Of a stretch of 64,000 bases of DNA, positions 48,680 through 57,686 are shown one piece after another. Each line of letters begins with the position of its first letter. The stretch's first letter is position 1. The notes beneath the pieces were generated by a model. It had not been told where the DNA came from and made no database searches. It saw only the letters and a program-made list of their open reading frames with translations. The position numbers and the translations under genes were made by a program. Origin of the DNA: an uncultured Psychrosphaera sp. (lineage in GTDB: Bacteria > Pseudomonadota > Gammaproteobacteria > Enterobacterales > Alteromonadaceae); assembly GCF_947500655.1 (NCBI RefSeq), contig NZ_CANMSK010000019.1:19929-83928 (forward strand), in the 5' to 3' direction.

Positions 48680-48716
48680 AAAAAAAAGCTTCTAAATTTA
48701 TTTAGAAGCTTTTTTA
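48680..48716. terminator. Terminator after the outer-membrane protein gene
   Basis: AAAAAGCTTCTAAA/TTTAGAAGCTTTTT stem with a short loop, between convergent genes, with A/T runs on both sides. Confidence 0.9.
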
Positions 48717-48748
48717 TTTATGTAATATAAAACCAGTTTATTAATAAA

Positions 48749-49984
48749 CTAAGGCTTTATATAACCTCTAGGTTTACTATCTTTCGATATATATCTATCA
48801 CGCAGTTTGTCTTGTCTAGATTCAGTACTTACTTTCTCACCATTAATCCAAAGCGATTCTACGTTTGAACTTATTTCAAATGGGTCTGCACTCCAAAGTA
48901 CTAAATCAGCTGCTCGGCCAACAGCAATTTCACCTGAATCCATATCAAACGTCTCAGCGACATTTGATGTCATAGCTTCAAGCGCCCCCTGTGGAGTCAT
49001 ACCGTAAGATATTGCATTACCTGCGTCTAACCTTAGATTTTTAGACATATGACTGTCAGGGCTAAACAGGATAACTTTAACGCCGGCTTTTTCTAACTCA
49101 CCAGCAGTTGTCAGTGAAGCATGCAGTGAATCAAAGCTACCAGGTAAATTAGCAACAACTTTGATCATTACAGGAATTTCAGCTTCAGCCAATTGAGATT
49201 TAACTCTCGCGGCATCTTCTCCACCAGCAATAACAATGTTGACGCCATATTCTTGTTTTATTTTAATCAATTGTAATAAATCTGATGATCTAGAAGCCGA
49301 CGCAACTAAAGGCTTTTCACCGTTTAATAATGCCGTTAATGTTTCCTCTTCATCCGTTGGTGATTTAGCTTTTTTAGCTGATTCGTCAGGATTACTTAGC
49401 TTTTCTTGTTGGCCTTTTAATTTATCAATCAACTCAATTAAGCTGCTTGCTCTTGAGTCTTTTCTTTCGCCACCAAAACTAGCAACCACTGCTGATTTGG
49501 TATTAATGACGCTGTCAAAACTTGAATTCATTAAAATAGTAAATGCTTGACCAGAAAAAACACTATCACGTGAACTTGGCGCAACTAAACTACGGGTAAT
49601 ACCACCTTTACGAGCAAATGGAACTAATGTGGTTTCAGAGTTATAAGCATAAGATGGGTCAAAGTTGATGCTGGCTTTTTTCGCACTCGCATCTCGAGTA
49701 CCAGATACCGCATTCACTTCCACTAAACCAAACTGATTCATAGTTGAGATAAAACCAGGAGTTACTATTTTTCCAGTTCCATCGATAACTTTATCCGCTT
49801 TTATACTTAATGGATTAACACTTATAATTTTGCCATTTTCAAATACGACACTGGCATTAGTTAATACACCGTTATCTGTCGCGGTATAAATAGTTGTATT
49901 TGTTATAGCTATTTTTTCAGCAAGTACCGAGCAAGATGTTAATAACGATAAAGCGATAAGAGATGGTTTTAATAATTTCATCAT
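48749..49984 (-). CDS. Amidohydrolase-like periplasmic protein lacking the HxH metal site
   Basis: A 411-residue exported protein (signal peptide ending SVLAEK) with the amidohydrolase layout: N-terminal composite beta domain (TNTTIYTATDNGVLTNASVVFENGKI), a central barrel and the returning GRAADLVLWSADPFE segment. The position after VTPGFI, where active enzymes carry DxHxH, reads STMNQFG, so both metal histidines are absent. It is therefore probably a non-catalytic or altered partner. It lies seven bases after the full-length amidohydrolase gene and must be co-transcribed. Such a tandem pair may form a heteromer (inference). Confidence 0.85.
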   Translation of the reverse strand: MMKLLKPSLIALSLLTSCSVLAEKIAITNTTIYTATDNGVLTNASVVFENGKIISVNPLSIKADKVIDGTGKIVTPGFISTMNQFGLVEVNAVSGTRDASAKKASINFDPSYAYNSETTLVPFARKGGITRSLVAPSSRDSVFSGQAFTILMNSSFDSVINTKSAVVASFGGERKDSRASSLIELIDKLKGQQEKLSNPDESAKKAKSPTDEEETLTALLNGEKPLVASASRSSDLLQLIKIKQEYGVNIVIAGGEDAARVKSQLAEAEIPVMIKVVANLPGSFDSLHASLTTAGELEKAGVKVILFSPDSHMSKNLRLDAGNAISYGMTPQGALEAMTSNVAETFDMDSGEIAVGRAADLVLWSADPFEISSNVESLWINGEKVSTESRQDKLRDRYISKDSKPRGYIKP

Positions 49985-49991
49985 AAATTCC

Positions 49992-51371
49992 TTAATCTTG
50001 ACCTAATAGAAAATCACTTTTCGGTTGATATGCTTCATCTGCAATATCAAATACTTTGGCACCGTCAATAAAGACTTGCTCCGCTTTAGCGTAAACACTA
50101 AATGGACTTTGATTCCAAATAACTACATCACCTTGTTTACCAGCTTCAAGAGATCCAGTTTTTTCATCAATACCTAATGATTTAGCAGCATTTAATGTGA
50201 TCCAACCAATGGCTTTAGCTTCATCAATTTTGAAACCCGCCTCATTTGAACGGTACATTATTTTTGCAGCTTCTTGGTTCAAACGTTGAATTGTGGTGTC
50301 TGAATCTGAATGCACTATGGCACAAGAATTTTGGTAAGAATCAACAACACCCGCATTTTCTTGGATCATATCAAAGGCTTCCATTTTAAAGCCCCACCAT
50401 TCTGGCCACATAGCTGCACATACATTATTTTTAGCTAAGTCTTCAGCAATTTTATAAGCTTCAACAGCGTGATGGAATGTACCAGCGTGATAATTAAACT
50501 CTTTCGCTAAATCCATCATCATCGACATTTCTTCAGCTTTATAACAATGATTATGGATGCGGATATCACCGTCTAATACACCTTTTAACGTGTCATAAGT
50601 AAGATTACGCTCTGGTGCTTGAGGGTTTTTACCTGCGGCATAATCTCTCTCATACTTTTCCCAAGCACGTTTATACTCAGTTGCTTCAACCCAAGCGTTT
50701 CTGTAACCAGCCATATTACCCATACGAGTTGATGGCGTTACCTTTCTGCTACCATAAACACGTTTAGGGTTTTCGCCACAGGCCATTTTTAAGCCATAAG
50801 GGGCGTCAGGAAATTTCATTCCTTGCATGGTTGGTGAAGGTATATTTTTTAACGTAACACCACGACCACCAATTAAATTACCTGAACCTGGTAAAATTTG
50901 TAGTGTTGTAATACCACCAATTCTTGCAGCTTCAAAGCCTGGATCTTGAGGCCATACAGAATGCTCAACCCACACTTCGGCCGTAACCGGGTTAGTCATT
51001 TCGTTGCCATCTTGATGAGACTCAACTGATGGGCTTGGGTAAGCACCTAAATGAGAATGAACGTCAATAATACCTGGAGTAACAAATTTACCGCTACCAT
51101 CTATAATAGTCGCATTGCCATTTTCTATATTAGTCCCGACAGCTTTGATTATGCCATTTTCCAATAGAACATCAGCATCTTCCAACATCACACCAGTTCC
51201 CGTTAAAACAGTCGCACCTTTAATGAGTACTGTTAATTGTTCCATCGGCTTATAGGTACTTGGGTATGGATTTTTATTGATAATGACATGTGGATCTTGA
51301 GCTTCATTGCCTGAACATCCAGACAAAACAGCCAATGATACAGCTGTGACACTTAATGCGAGTTTACGCAT
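49992..51371 (-). CDS. Amidohydrolase lipoprotein (imidazolonepropionase-like)
   Basis: A 459-residue metal-dependent hydrolase. It has a lipoprotein signal with lipobox VLSGCSG, then the amidohydrolase fold. The metal site is DVHSHLGAYP (HxH), with HAGTFHHAVEA for a later ligand and IVHSDSDT for the catalytic Asp. EAGKQGDVVIWNQSPF closes the composite beta domain. It would hydrolyse a C-N bond in the periplasm, perhaps in peptides or cyclic amides; the substrate is unknown. GAGGATG precedes the start. It is the first gene of a pair with the degenerate paralogue. A palindrome about 60-83 bp upstream may regulate the pair. Confidence 0.88.
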   Translation of the reverse strand: MRKLALSVTAVSLAVLSGCSGNEAQDPHVIINKNPYPSTYKPMEQLTVLIKGATVLTGTGVMLEDADVLLENGIIKAVGTNIENGNATIIDGSGKFVTPGIIDVHSHLGAYPSPSVESHQDGNEMTNPVTAEVWVEHSVWPQDPGFEAARIGGITTLQILPGSGNLIGGRGVTLKNIPSPTMQGMKFPDAPYGLKMACGENPKRVYGSRKVTPSTRMGNMAGYRNAWVEATEYKRAWEKYERDYAAGKNPQAPERNLTYDTLKGVLDGDIRIHNHCYKAEEMSMMMDLAKEFNYHAGTFHHAVEAYKIAEDLAKNNVCAAMWPEWWGFKMEAFDMIQENAGVVDSYQNSCAIVHSDSDTTIQRLNQEAAKIMYRSNEAGFKIDEAKAIGWITLNAAKSLGIDEKTGSLEAGKQGDVVIWNQSPFSVYAKAEQVFIDGAKVFDIADEAYQPKSDFLLGQD

Positions 51372-51430
51372 AACGACATCCTCTTTCTTTATTTAATGGT
51401 TTATGCAGACTCTAACGAAATACATAAAAA

Positions 51431-51454
51431 TAATTATTGTTATCACAATAATTA
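51431..51454. promoter_or_regulatory. 10-bp palindrome upstream of the amidohydrolase pair
   Basis: TAATTATTGT and ACAATAATTA flank the spacer TATC, giving a perfect dyad 60-83 bp before the start at 51371. It is a candidate operator; no regulator gene is adjacent and no known box is clearly matched. Confidence 0.55.
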
Positions 51455-51557
51455 AAATTATTACGTTTTACTACAAGGGAATGACGATAGTTTGCAGGTT
51501 TAATAGGAGTAATAAAGCTAAGAACAATTTCAACAGCATAAAACACAAGAAATAAAT

Positions 51558-51598
51558 AAAAAGGCTATATATTATCAATATATAGCCTTTTAACATTT
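51558..51598 (-). terminator. Terminator of the DoxX-like gene
   Basis: AAAAAGGCTATATATT/AATATATAGCCTTTT stem with a tiny loop, about 30 bases beyond the stop at 51623, T-rich on the minus strand. Confidence 0.85.
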
Positions 51599-51622
51599 CA
51601 TCATTAGTGAAGGGAGCTAATA

Positions 51623-52039
51623 CTAAAGTTTAACTGTGTATTTAACGTCTTGATCACGTAACAAGTAAAGTGCAAAACATGCTGCCCACATAGGCCATGC
51701 AGTAAAGAATAATAAGTTATTAAAACCATCAATGTATTGGTTATACGACGATAAAGTTGATAAACCGTGCATTACAAAGATCGCACCGTAAGTTATTCTT
51801 TTTTGAATACCAGCAACAAATGCAAAAACTAACACTAATTGAAGTGCACCTAGTATATAAGCAACCATATCAGTTGAGCCGCTTATGCCATAAAAGTGTT
51901 CAAAAATTTTAGCACTATGTCCTGGGGTAACAAATTTATCTAATGTCCACATTATCATTACGATAAACACGCCTAAACGTAATGAAAGTAACGACCACTC
52001 TAAACGGTTTTTTACATCTGAATTTATTGTACTACTCAT
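51623..52039 (-). CDS. DoxX-like four-helix membrane protein
   Basis: A 138-residue protein with four predicted membrane segments (about 18-35, 58-78, 82-100, 108-126) and the DoxX-like signature of a short first loop with SLRLGVFIVMIMWTLDKF and an Asn/Gln-bearing third helix. DoxX-type proteins are associated with quinone or thiosulfate redox in some archaea, but most bacterial homologues are uncharacterised. AGGAATATT precedes the ATG. It is divergent from the TonB-led operon across 150 bp, so it may share regulation with it; no other link is visible. Confidence 0.7.
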   Translation of the reverse strand: MSSTINSDVKNRLEWSLLSLRLGVFIVMIMWTLDKFVTPGHSAKIFEHFYGISGSTDMVAYILGALQLVLVFAFVAGIQKRITYGAIFVMHGLSTLSSYNQYIDGFNNLLFFTAWPMWAACFALYLLRDQDVKYTVKL

Positions 52040-52189
52040 AATATTCCTAAAATTTAAATTAATAACGATTCAAAAACTAAGACCGTGACTTTACTTTTTT
52101 TATTTCAAAATAATTTTTCATAATTGTCATTTTAAAAATATACTGCCGTGATTTGAAATTTATTTACACGGGTTTGGGTCTTAACATCT

Positions 52190-54577
52190 ATGCTTAATCA
52201 TAAAATAATTGTAGAGAGTAAAAATTTGAAGCTTGCATGTTTAACCTTATCAATATTCGCAGCGTTACAGATACCGTTTACTGTGAGTGCAGAAGACAAA
52301 GTAAATGATGAATCAATTGAAGTAATTAAAGTGGTAGCTCAAGCAACTAAATCTCAAGGATTATCGGTTAAAGATGCAAAAGTAGACGGTCCATTTGGTG
52401 ACGGTTTGGCTTTACAAGATATCTCCCGTTCGTTAACGCCTATTTCCAGCGAGTTAATAGAACAACTTAATATTACCACCTTACAAGATGTCCTTGCGGT
52501 AAGTCCTAATACATACGCAGCCAGTGGCTTTGGAGCGCCGAGCTTACCAACTATTCGCGGACAACTTGGTGAATTATTTCAAGACGGAACTCGTCGTCAA
52601 GCGGGTAACAATGGTTTTGGTATACCCCTGTCATTTAACTCAATTGAACAAATTGACGTAGTAAAAGGCGCGCCAACCGTATTGTTTGGCTCAAGCCAAC
52701 GTAATGGTGGCTTTGTAAACTTACATTCTAAAAAAGCATCGACCTATGAAACGAAAGGCAAAATCAGTTTATCTGCAGGTCGTTGGGATCAATACCGTCT
52801 ATTAATTGATTACGCAGCGCCAATTATAAAAGATAAAATTGGCTTTAGAGTCAGTGCTGAGCATATTGATAATGGCAGTTTTTATGACTTTTCTAGTACA
52901 GAAAGCGATAGCTTATTTTTTGCATTAAATATATTACCGGACGATAAAAGCAGTTGGGATATCAATTTTGAATTATACCAAATTGAATTCACAGATAACG
53001 CAGGGATTAACCGCCCTACACAAGCATTAATTGATCACGGTTTATATATCACAGGTCAAGGTGTACAAAGTAATGGCAGCACAGTACCAGCGGCAGGTTC
53101 AATTATTTCACCAACCGGACAAGTTGTTATTGACCGTAGTAATGTACTCACTGACCCTGATAATTTAAACGATGCCAGTACTTATTTAATTCACAGTATT
53201 TATAAACGAGAACTATCTGATAGCTTATCCGTTAAAAACATATCGTACTTTCAGCACTTAGAGCGTGAAGGCATTGCACAAAACAGTTTTGTTGAAATTA
53301 TTGATGCGGCTCACACAGCACAAAATCGTACAGAATTATCGTACCAATGGAATGACAAAGAGCAGACAATTTTAGCCTTTGATGTACGTTACAATGACGT
53401 TTTAGGTTACAGCCAATTTACCACAGAAGCGGATTTACCGATTGATTTAACAGGCCCACTTTCAAATCGCCGTATTCCTTTAACAAGTCAACAACAAGCA
53501 CGTCTAGTGGAACTTCGCCCAGGCGTATTTGTATCCCCTGGTGGTCAGTACGATATTGATAATGACGGTGTTGGTGATTTTAATATGTCTGACACCACAG
53601 ACTCGACGTCATGGCAAACCGGTTTGGCTATTCAGCATGACTCATATTGGTCAGACACTGTGCATATAAACATTGGCTATCGTGCCGATTTTTATGATGT
53701 TCACGCCCAAGATCCTATTGCGCCAGAAGGACAAATAGCCGTCCGTGATGATATTAATGAGATTCTGCACTCGGTTCAAATAGGTGCAAACTACAAAATC
53801 AATCAAGACTTCACAACCTATGCGGCTTCAAGTTACAACGAAGCGACATCAAACAGTATGGCTGGCGGAAACGCACTTAATGGTGACAATGTCATTAGCG
53901 AACAAAACTTTGCTACTGAGAACACCTTGCTTGAACTTGGTTTGAAATACGCCCCGGGTGATAACAATTGGTATGCCGACGCCGCATTATTTAGCCAAAA
54001 ACGTAGTTTGCGTAATCGAGATGGTAGTAATTCTGGTATCGTGACTAATGGCTTTGAAGCTCAAGTATTTTATGACTCCTATCCTTATTGGGTAAGCGCA
54101 GGCTATAGCTATATTGATGCAACCTATGATGACTCAACAAGTGCCCAAGACTCATCCCAAGTAATAGATGCCTTTGATAATTCACGTCCAGACATAGTAA
54201 ATGGTACCAGTGTGGGTGCACCAAGTTACACTGTTTTTGCTGCATCAAACCAAACTTTACAAGGCATTCCGCCACAGTCATTCAGCGTTAACGGAAATTA
54301 CTCAATTAATATGAAATGGCAAATAGGTTTCTCAGGTCTTTATACTAAGAGTTATCCGCTGGACTTTTTGGCGACGGTTAATATCCGTGATCAACACACG
54401 TTCAACCTAAACAGCAGCTATGCATTTACATCTAATACAAAACTACGTTTAGATGTAAATAACGTAACAAATCAAGAAAACTGGCGTCCAGTATTTGAAG
54501 GTGGTTATTTTGGCGCAACTTTAGTGTTTCCTGAGTTACCAATTAACGCAAAATTAACCCTTACCCATATTTTTTAA
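52190..54577 (+). CDS. TonB-dependent receptor heading the YnjBCD-type operon
   Basis: A 795-residue outer-membrane receptor with a signal peptide (ending FTVSAED), a TonB-box-like IEVIKVVAQATKSQ (about 43-56), a plug with TIRGQLGELFQDGTRRQAG and IEQIDVVKGAPTVLFGSSQ, and a siderophore-receptor-like barrel ending LTLTHIF. The form is that of ferric-siderophore receptors (FhuE/FcuA group), but no convincing Fur box is seen upstream. It starts a chain of eight co-directional genes that includes a full ABC importer, so it probably brings that system's substrate across the outer membrane. The start codon has only a weak ribosome-binding site. Confidence 0.9.
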   Translation: MLNHKIIVESKNLKLACLTLSIFAALQIPFTVSAEDKVNDESIEVIKVVAQATKSQGLSVKDAKVDGPFGDGLALQDISRSLTPISSELIEQLNITTLQDVLAVSPNTYAASGFGAPSLPTIRGQLGELFQDGTRRQAGNNGFGIPLSFNSIEQIDVVKGAPTVLFGSSQRNGGFVNLHSKKASTYETKGKISLSAGRWDQYRLLIDYAAPIIKDKIGFRVSAEHIDNGSFYDFSSTESDSLFFALNILPDDKSSWDINFELYQIEFTDNAGINRPTQALIDHGLYITGQGVQSNGSTVPAAGSIISPTGQVVIDRSNVLTDPDNLNDASTYLIHSIYKRELSDSLSVKNISYFQHLEREGIAQNSFVEIIDAAHTAQNRTELSYQWNDKEQTILAFDVRYNDVLGYSQFTTEADLPIDLTGPLSNRRIPLTSQQQARLVELRPGVFVSPGGQYDIDNDGVGDFNMSDTTDSTSWQTGLAIQHDSYWSDTVHINIGYRADFYDVHAQDPIAPEGQIAVRDDINEILHSVQIGANYKINQDFTTYAASSYNEATSNSMAGGNALNGDNVISEQNFATENTLLELGLKYAPGDNNWYADAALFSQKRSLRNRDGSNSGIVTNGFEAQVFYDSYPYWVSAGYSYIDATYDDSTSAQDSSQVIDAFDNSRPDIVNGTSVGAPSYTVFAASNQTLQGIPPQSFSVNGNYSINMKWQIGFSGLYTKSYPLDFLATVNIRDQHTFNLNSSYAFTSNTKLRLDVNNVTNQENWRPVFEGGYFGATLVFPELPINAKLTLTHIF

Positions 54578-54610
54578 TACAAATATAAAGAACAATTTAA
54601 AGAGAGATAC

Positions 54611-56782
54611 ATGATTAAAAAGATATTATTACTATTGATTGCAGGGGCTGCTATAGGCTTGTTCTTTCATTTCGATTTAAATCAATTACTCACACTTGAT
54701 GGCCTAAAAGGCTCAATGGATCAATTTAGTGACTATAAAGCCCAGTCACCACTTCTTGTTATTGGAGCATTCTTTTTAATGTATGTTTTAGTGACAGCCC
54801 TTTCTTTACCGGGCGCTGCAATATTAACTCTGGCAGCAGGTGCTCTATTTGGTTTAGGTGAAGGATTATTATTGGCTTCATTTGCATCAACAATTGGTGC
54901 AACGTTAGCGTTTTTAGCGTCTCGCTATTTATTGCGTGATTACATCAAACAACGCTTCCCTGAGCGTCTTACCGCTATTGATGCTGGTGTTGAAAAAGAA
55001 GGTGGATTTTATTTATTAACTCTTCGTTTGGTCCCAGTCTTCCCGTACTTTGTAATTAACTTACTGATGGGTGTTACCGCTATCAAATCATGGACTTTTT
55101 ATTGGGTAAGCCAAATAGGTATGCTAGCAGGAACGTTTGTATATGTTAACGCTGGTACGCAATTAGCTCAAATTGACAAGCCTGATGACATCTTATCGTT
55201 TAACTTGATCATGTCATTTGTATTGCTTGGATTCTTTCCACTTGTTGCCAAAGGAATATTAAACGTGTTTAAAAAACGTCGTGTTTACAAAAATTATACT
55301 AAGCCTAAGCAATTTGACCGTAACATGATTGTTATTGGTGCTGGTGCTGGCGGTTTAGTAACTAGTTACATCGCAGCGGCAGTTAAAGCAAAAGTTACCT
55401 TAATTGAAGCCGGTGAAATGGGTGGTGACTGCTTAAACTACGGTTGTGTTCCAAGTAAAGCCGTTATTAAAAGTGCAAAAATTGCTGAGCAAATTCGCCA
55501 CGGTGAAAACTACGGTCTTGAAAATGCAACGCCGCAATTTTCATTCAAAAAAGTAATGGCACGTGTACATAAAGTCATTGCTGATATAGCTCCGCACGAC
55601 AGCGTAGAACGTTACACTGACTTAGGTGTAGAAGTTGTTAAAGGCTACGGTAAGTTAATTGACCCGTGGACTGTTGAAATTAAACTTAATGACGGCTGCA
55701 CACAAACACTAACAGCACGTACCATTGTTATTGCCACTGGCGCACGTCCATTTGTTCCACCTCTTCCGGGCATTGAAGAAACGGGTTATGTAACAAGCGA
55801 TACGTTATGGAGCAAATTTTCTGAGTTAGACGAAGCGCCTAAAAAGCTAGTTGTTCTTGGTGGCGGTCCAATTGGTAGTGAGTTAGCACAAAGCTTTTCT
55901 CGTTTGGGTTCAAGTGTGACACAAATTGAAATGGCTGAGCGCATCATGATCAAAGAAGATCTTGAAGTGTCTACTTTTGCACACCAAGCTTTAACAGAAA
56001 GCGGTGTTAATATATTAACATCACACCAAGCACTTCGTTGTGAAGCGCGTGATGGTAAAAAATTCATTATTGTAAAACGCCTTAGTGAAGATAATAGTAA
56101 AGATGAAGAAGTTGAGATTGAATACGACGAACTGTTATGTGCCGTTGGTCGTAGTGCTCGCCTTAAAGGTTATGGCCTTGAAGAGCTTGGCATAGAAACC
56201 AATCGTACTATTGTTACTAACGAATACTTAGAAACACTTTACCCTAACATTTTTGCCGCCGGTGATATTGTAGGTCCGTATCAATTTACCCATGTTGCAT
56301 CTCACCAAGGTTGGTACGCGGCAGTAAACGGTTTATTTGGCCACCTTAAAAAGTTTAAAGTAGATTACCGCGTTATTCCATGGACTACCTTTATTGATCC
56401 AGAAGTAGCACGTGTTGGCTTAAATGAACAAGATGCGATAGATAAAGGCATCGACTTTGAAATCACTCGTTTTGAATTTGAAGAACTAGACCGCGCCATT
56501 ACCGACAGTGCGACTAAAGGCTTTATTAAAGTCATTACGCCAAAAGGTAAAGACAAGATATTAGGTGTGACGGTTGTATCTGAACACGCTGGTGATTTGA
56601 TTGCTGAATTTGTATTAGCGATGAAACATGGCTTAGGACTGAATAAAATATTAGGTACAATTCACAGCTACCCTACATGGGCGGAAGGCAATAAATACGC
56701 AGCGGGTGAGTGGAAACGTAACCATGCACCTGAAAAAGTACTTAACTTACTAGAAAAATACCACACTTGGCGTAGAGGCTAA
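54611..56782 (+). CDS. VTT-domain membrane protein fused to FAD disulfide oxidoreductase
   Basis: A 723-residue fusion. Residues 1-220 are a TVP38/TMEM64 (VTT, DedA-type) membrane domain with about six segments, including the LPGAAILTLAAGALFG re-entrant motif and RLVPVFPYFVINLLMG. From about 235 a mercuric-reductase-like flavoprotein follows: MIVIGAGAGGLVTSYIAA (FAD), GGDCLNYGCVPSKA (redox CxxxxC), LGGGPIGSELAQ (NADPH), FAAGDIVG and the dimerisation domain with GLGLNKILGTIHSYPT. There is no N-terminal metal-binding domain and no C-terminal Cys pair as in MerA, so mercury is unlikely. It may pass electrons from NAD(P)H to a quinone or membrane thiol (inference). It begins 33 bp after the receptor gene. 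Confidence 0.92.
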   Translation: MIKKILLLLIAGAAIGLFFHFDLNQLLTLDGLKGSMDQFSDYKAQSPLLVIGAFFLMYVLVTALSLPGAAILTLAAGALFGLGEGLLLASFASTIGATLAFLASRYLLRDYIKQRFPERLTAIDAGVEKEGGFYLLTLRLVPVFPYFVINLLMGVTAIKSWTFYWVSQIGMLAGTFVYVNAGTQLAQIDKPDDILSFNLIMSFVLLGFFPLVAKGILNVFKKRRVYKNYTKPKQFDRNMIVIGAGAGGLVTSYIAAAVKAKVTLIEAGEMGGDCLNYGCVPSKAVIKSAKIAEQIRHGENYGLENATPQFSFKKVMARVHKVIADIAPHDSVERYTDLGVEVVKGYGKLIDPWTVEIKLNDGCTQTLTARTIVIATGARPFVPPLPGIEETGYVTSDTLWSKFSELDEAPKKLVVLGGGPIGSELAQSFSRLGSSVTQIEMAERIMIKEDLEVSTFAHQALTESGVNILTSHQALRCEARDGKKFIIVKRLSEDNSKDEEVEIEYDELLCAVGRSARLKGYGLEELGIETNRTIVTNEYLETLYPNIFAAGDIVGPYQFTHVASHQGWYAAVNGLFGHLKKFKVDYRVIPWTTFIDPEVARVGLNEQDAIDKGIDFEITRFEFEELDRAITDSATKGFIKVITPKGKDKILGVTVVSEHAGDLIAEFVLAMKHGLGLNKILGTIHSYPTWAEGNKYAAGEWKRNHAPEKVLNLLEKYHTWRRG

Positions 56783-56783
56783 T

Positions 56784-57686
56784 ATGATCAAATCACTTTT
56801 TATTAATGCTGTTATCAATACTTTTCTAAGTGCGGTTTTGCTTACAACTGTGTTTGCAAGTACAGCTCAAGCTGACGTTGAAGTAACGGCTAAAGCCAGT
56901 ATGGAAAGTGATATGCATGCGGTGTGGGATAAATTATTAAATGACAATGTGGTGGCCATTAATAATGGCCACAGTACAGCTGTTAATTACGCAGGTTTTA
57001 AAGCACAACATAGTCAGTTAAAAGCATATTTAAACTCATTAAGCGTGATAAGCAAAAGTGAATTTAATGACTGGGAAAAACCTAAACAATTAGCTTTTTT
57101 AATCAATGCTTATAATGCATGGACGGTTGAGCTGATTGTCAGTAACTACCAAACTAAAAAATACCCAAACCTTAAATCAATTAGGGATTTAGGTAGTCTT
57201 TTTAGTTCACCTTGGAGTAAAGAGTTCATACCTTTGTTTGGAGAAATATTGAGCCTTGATGATATTGAACATGGTTTAATTCGCGGTGCGGTTGATACAA
57301 GAGTCACAAATATAGGCAAGTCTAAATACAACGAGCCCCGCATTCATTTTGCCGTAAACTGTGCCAGTATTGGTTGCCCTGCACTACGTGAAGAAGCTTA
57401 TACGGCTGAGATGTTAGAAACACAGTTACAACAACAAACTGTACGTTTTTTATCAGATGAATCACGTAACTTTGCCAAAAGTAATGACGTAAACCTTTCT
57501 TCAATATTTAAATGGTATAAGGGTGATTTTGAAAAAGGTTTTAAAGGTGCGACAAATTTGCAAGAGTTCCTTTTGCTATATTCTAATGAATTAAAGCTAG
57601 ACACAGCTCAGCAACAAACACTTAGAAGCGATAATATGGATATTAACTTTTTAGATTACAACTGGGACTTAAATGCCATTAACTAG
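56784..57686 (+). CDS. DUF547 domain protein, exported
   Basis: A 300-residue protein with a signal peptide (about 1-30, ending STAQAD). DUF547 spans about 95-225: FLINAYNAWTVELIV, SIRDLGSLFSSPWSK, LDDIEHGLIRG, and PRIHFAVNCASIGCPALREEAY with a conserved Cys pair. DUF547 resembles papain-like/glutathionylspermidine-synthase-type folds, but no activity is established. It starts one base after the upstream fusion gene and overlaps the next gene by 14 bp, so it is tightly coupled. From memory, VTT, flavin reductase and DUF547 genes travel together in many marine and photosynthetic bacteria. Confidence 0.9.
   Translation: MIKSLFINAVINTFLSAVLLTTVFASTAQADVEVTAKASMESDMHAVWDKLLNDNVVAINNGHSTAVNYAGFKAQHSQLKAYLNSLSVISKSEFNDWEKPKQLAFLINAYNAWTVELIVSNYQTKKYPNLKSIRDLGSLFSSPWSKEFIPLFGEILSLDDIEHGLIRGAVDTRVTNIGKSKYNEPRIHFAVNCASIGCPALREEAYTAEMLETQLQQQTVRFLSDESRNFAKSNDVNLSSIFKWYKGDFEKGFKGATNLQEFLLLYSNELKLDTAQQQTLRSDNMDINFLDYNWDLNAIN

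Noticed and set aside
52085..52185. Possible Fur box before the TonB receptor gene
   Set aside because: The AT-rich stretch around 52105-52130 matches the 19-bp Fur consensus too poorly to call.
54611..56782. Mercury resistance (merA)
   Set aside because: There is no HMA domain, C-terminal Cys pair or other mer gene. Only the generic flavin disulfide reductase core is shared.
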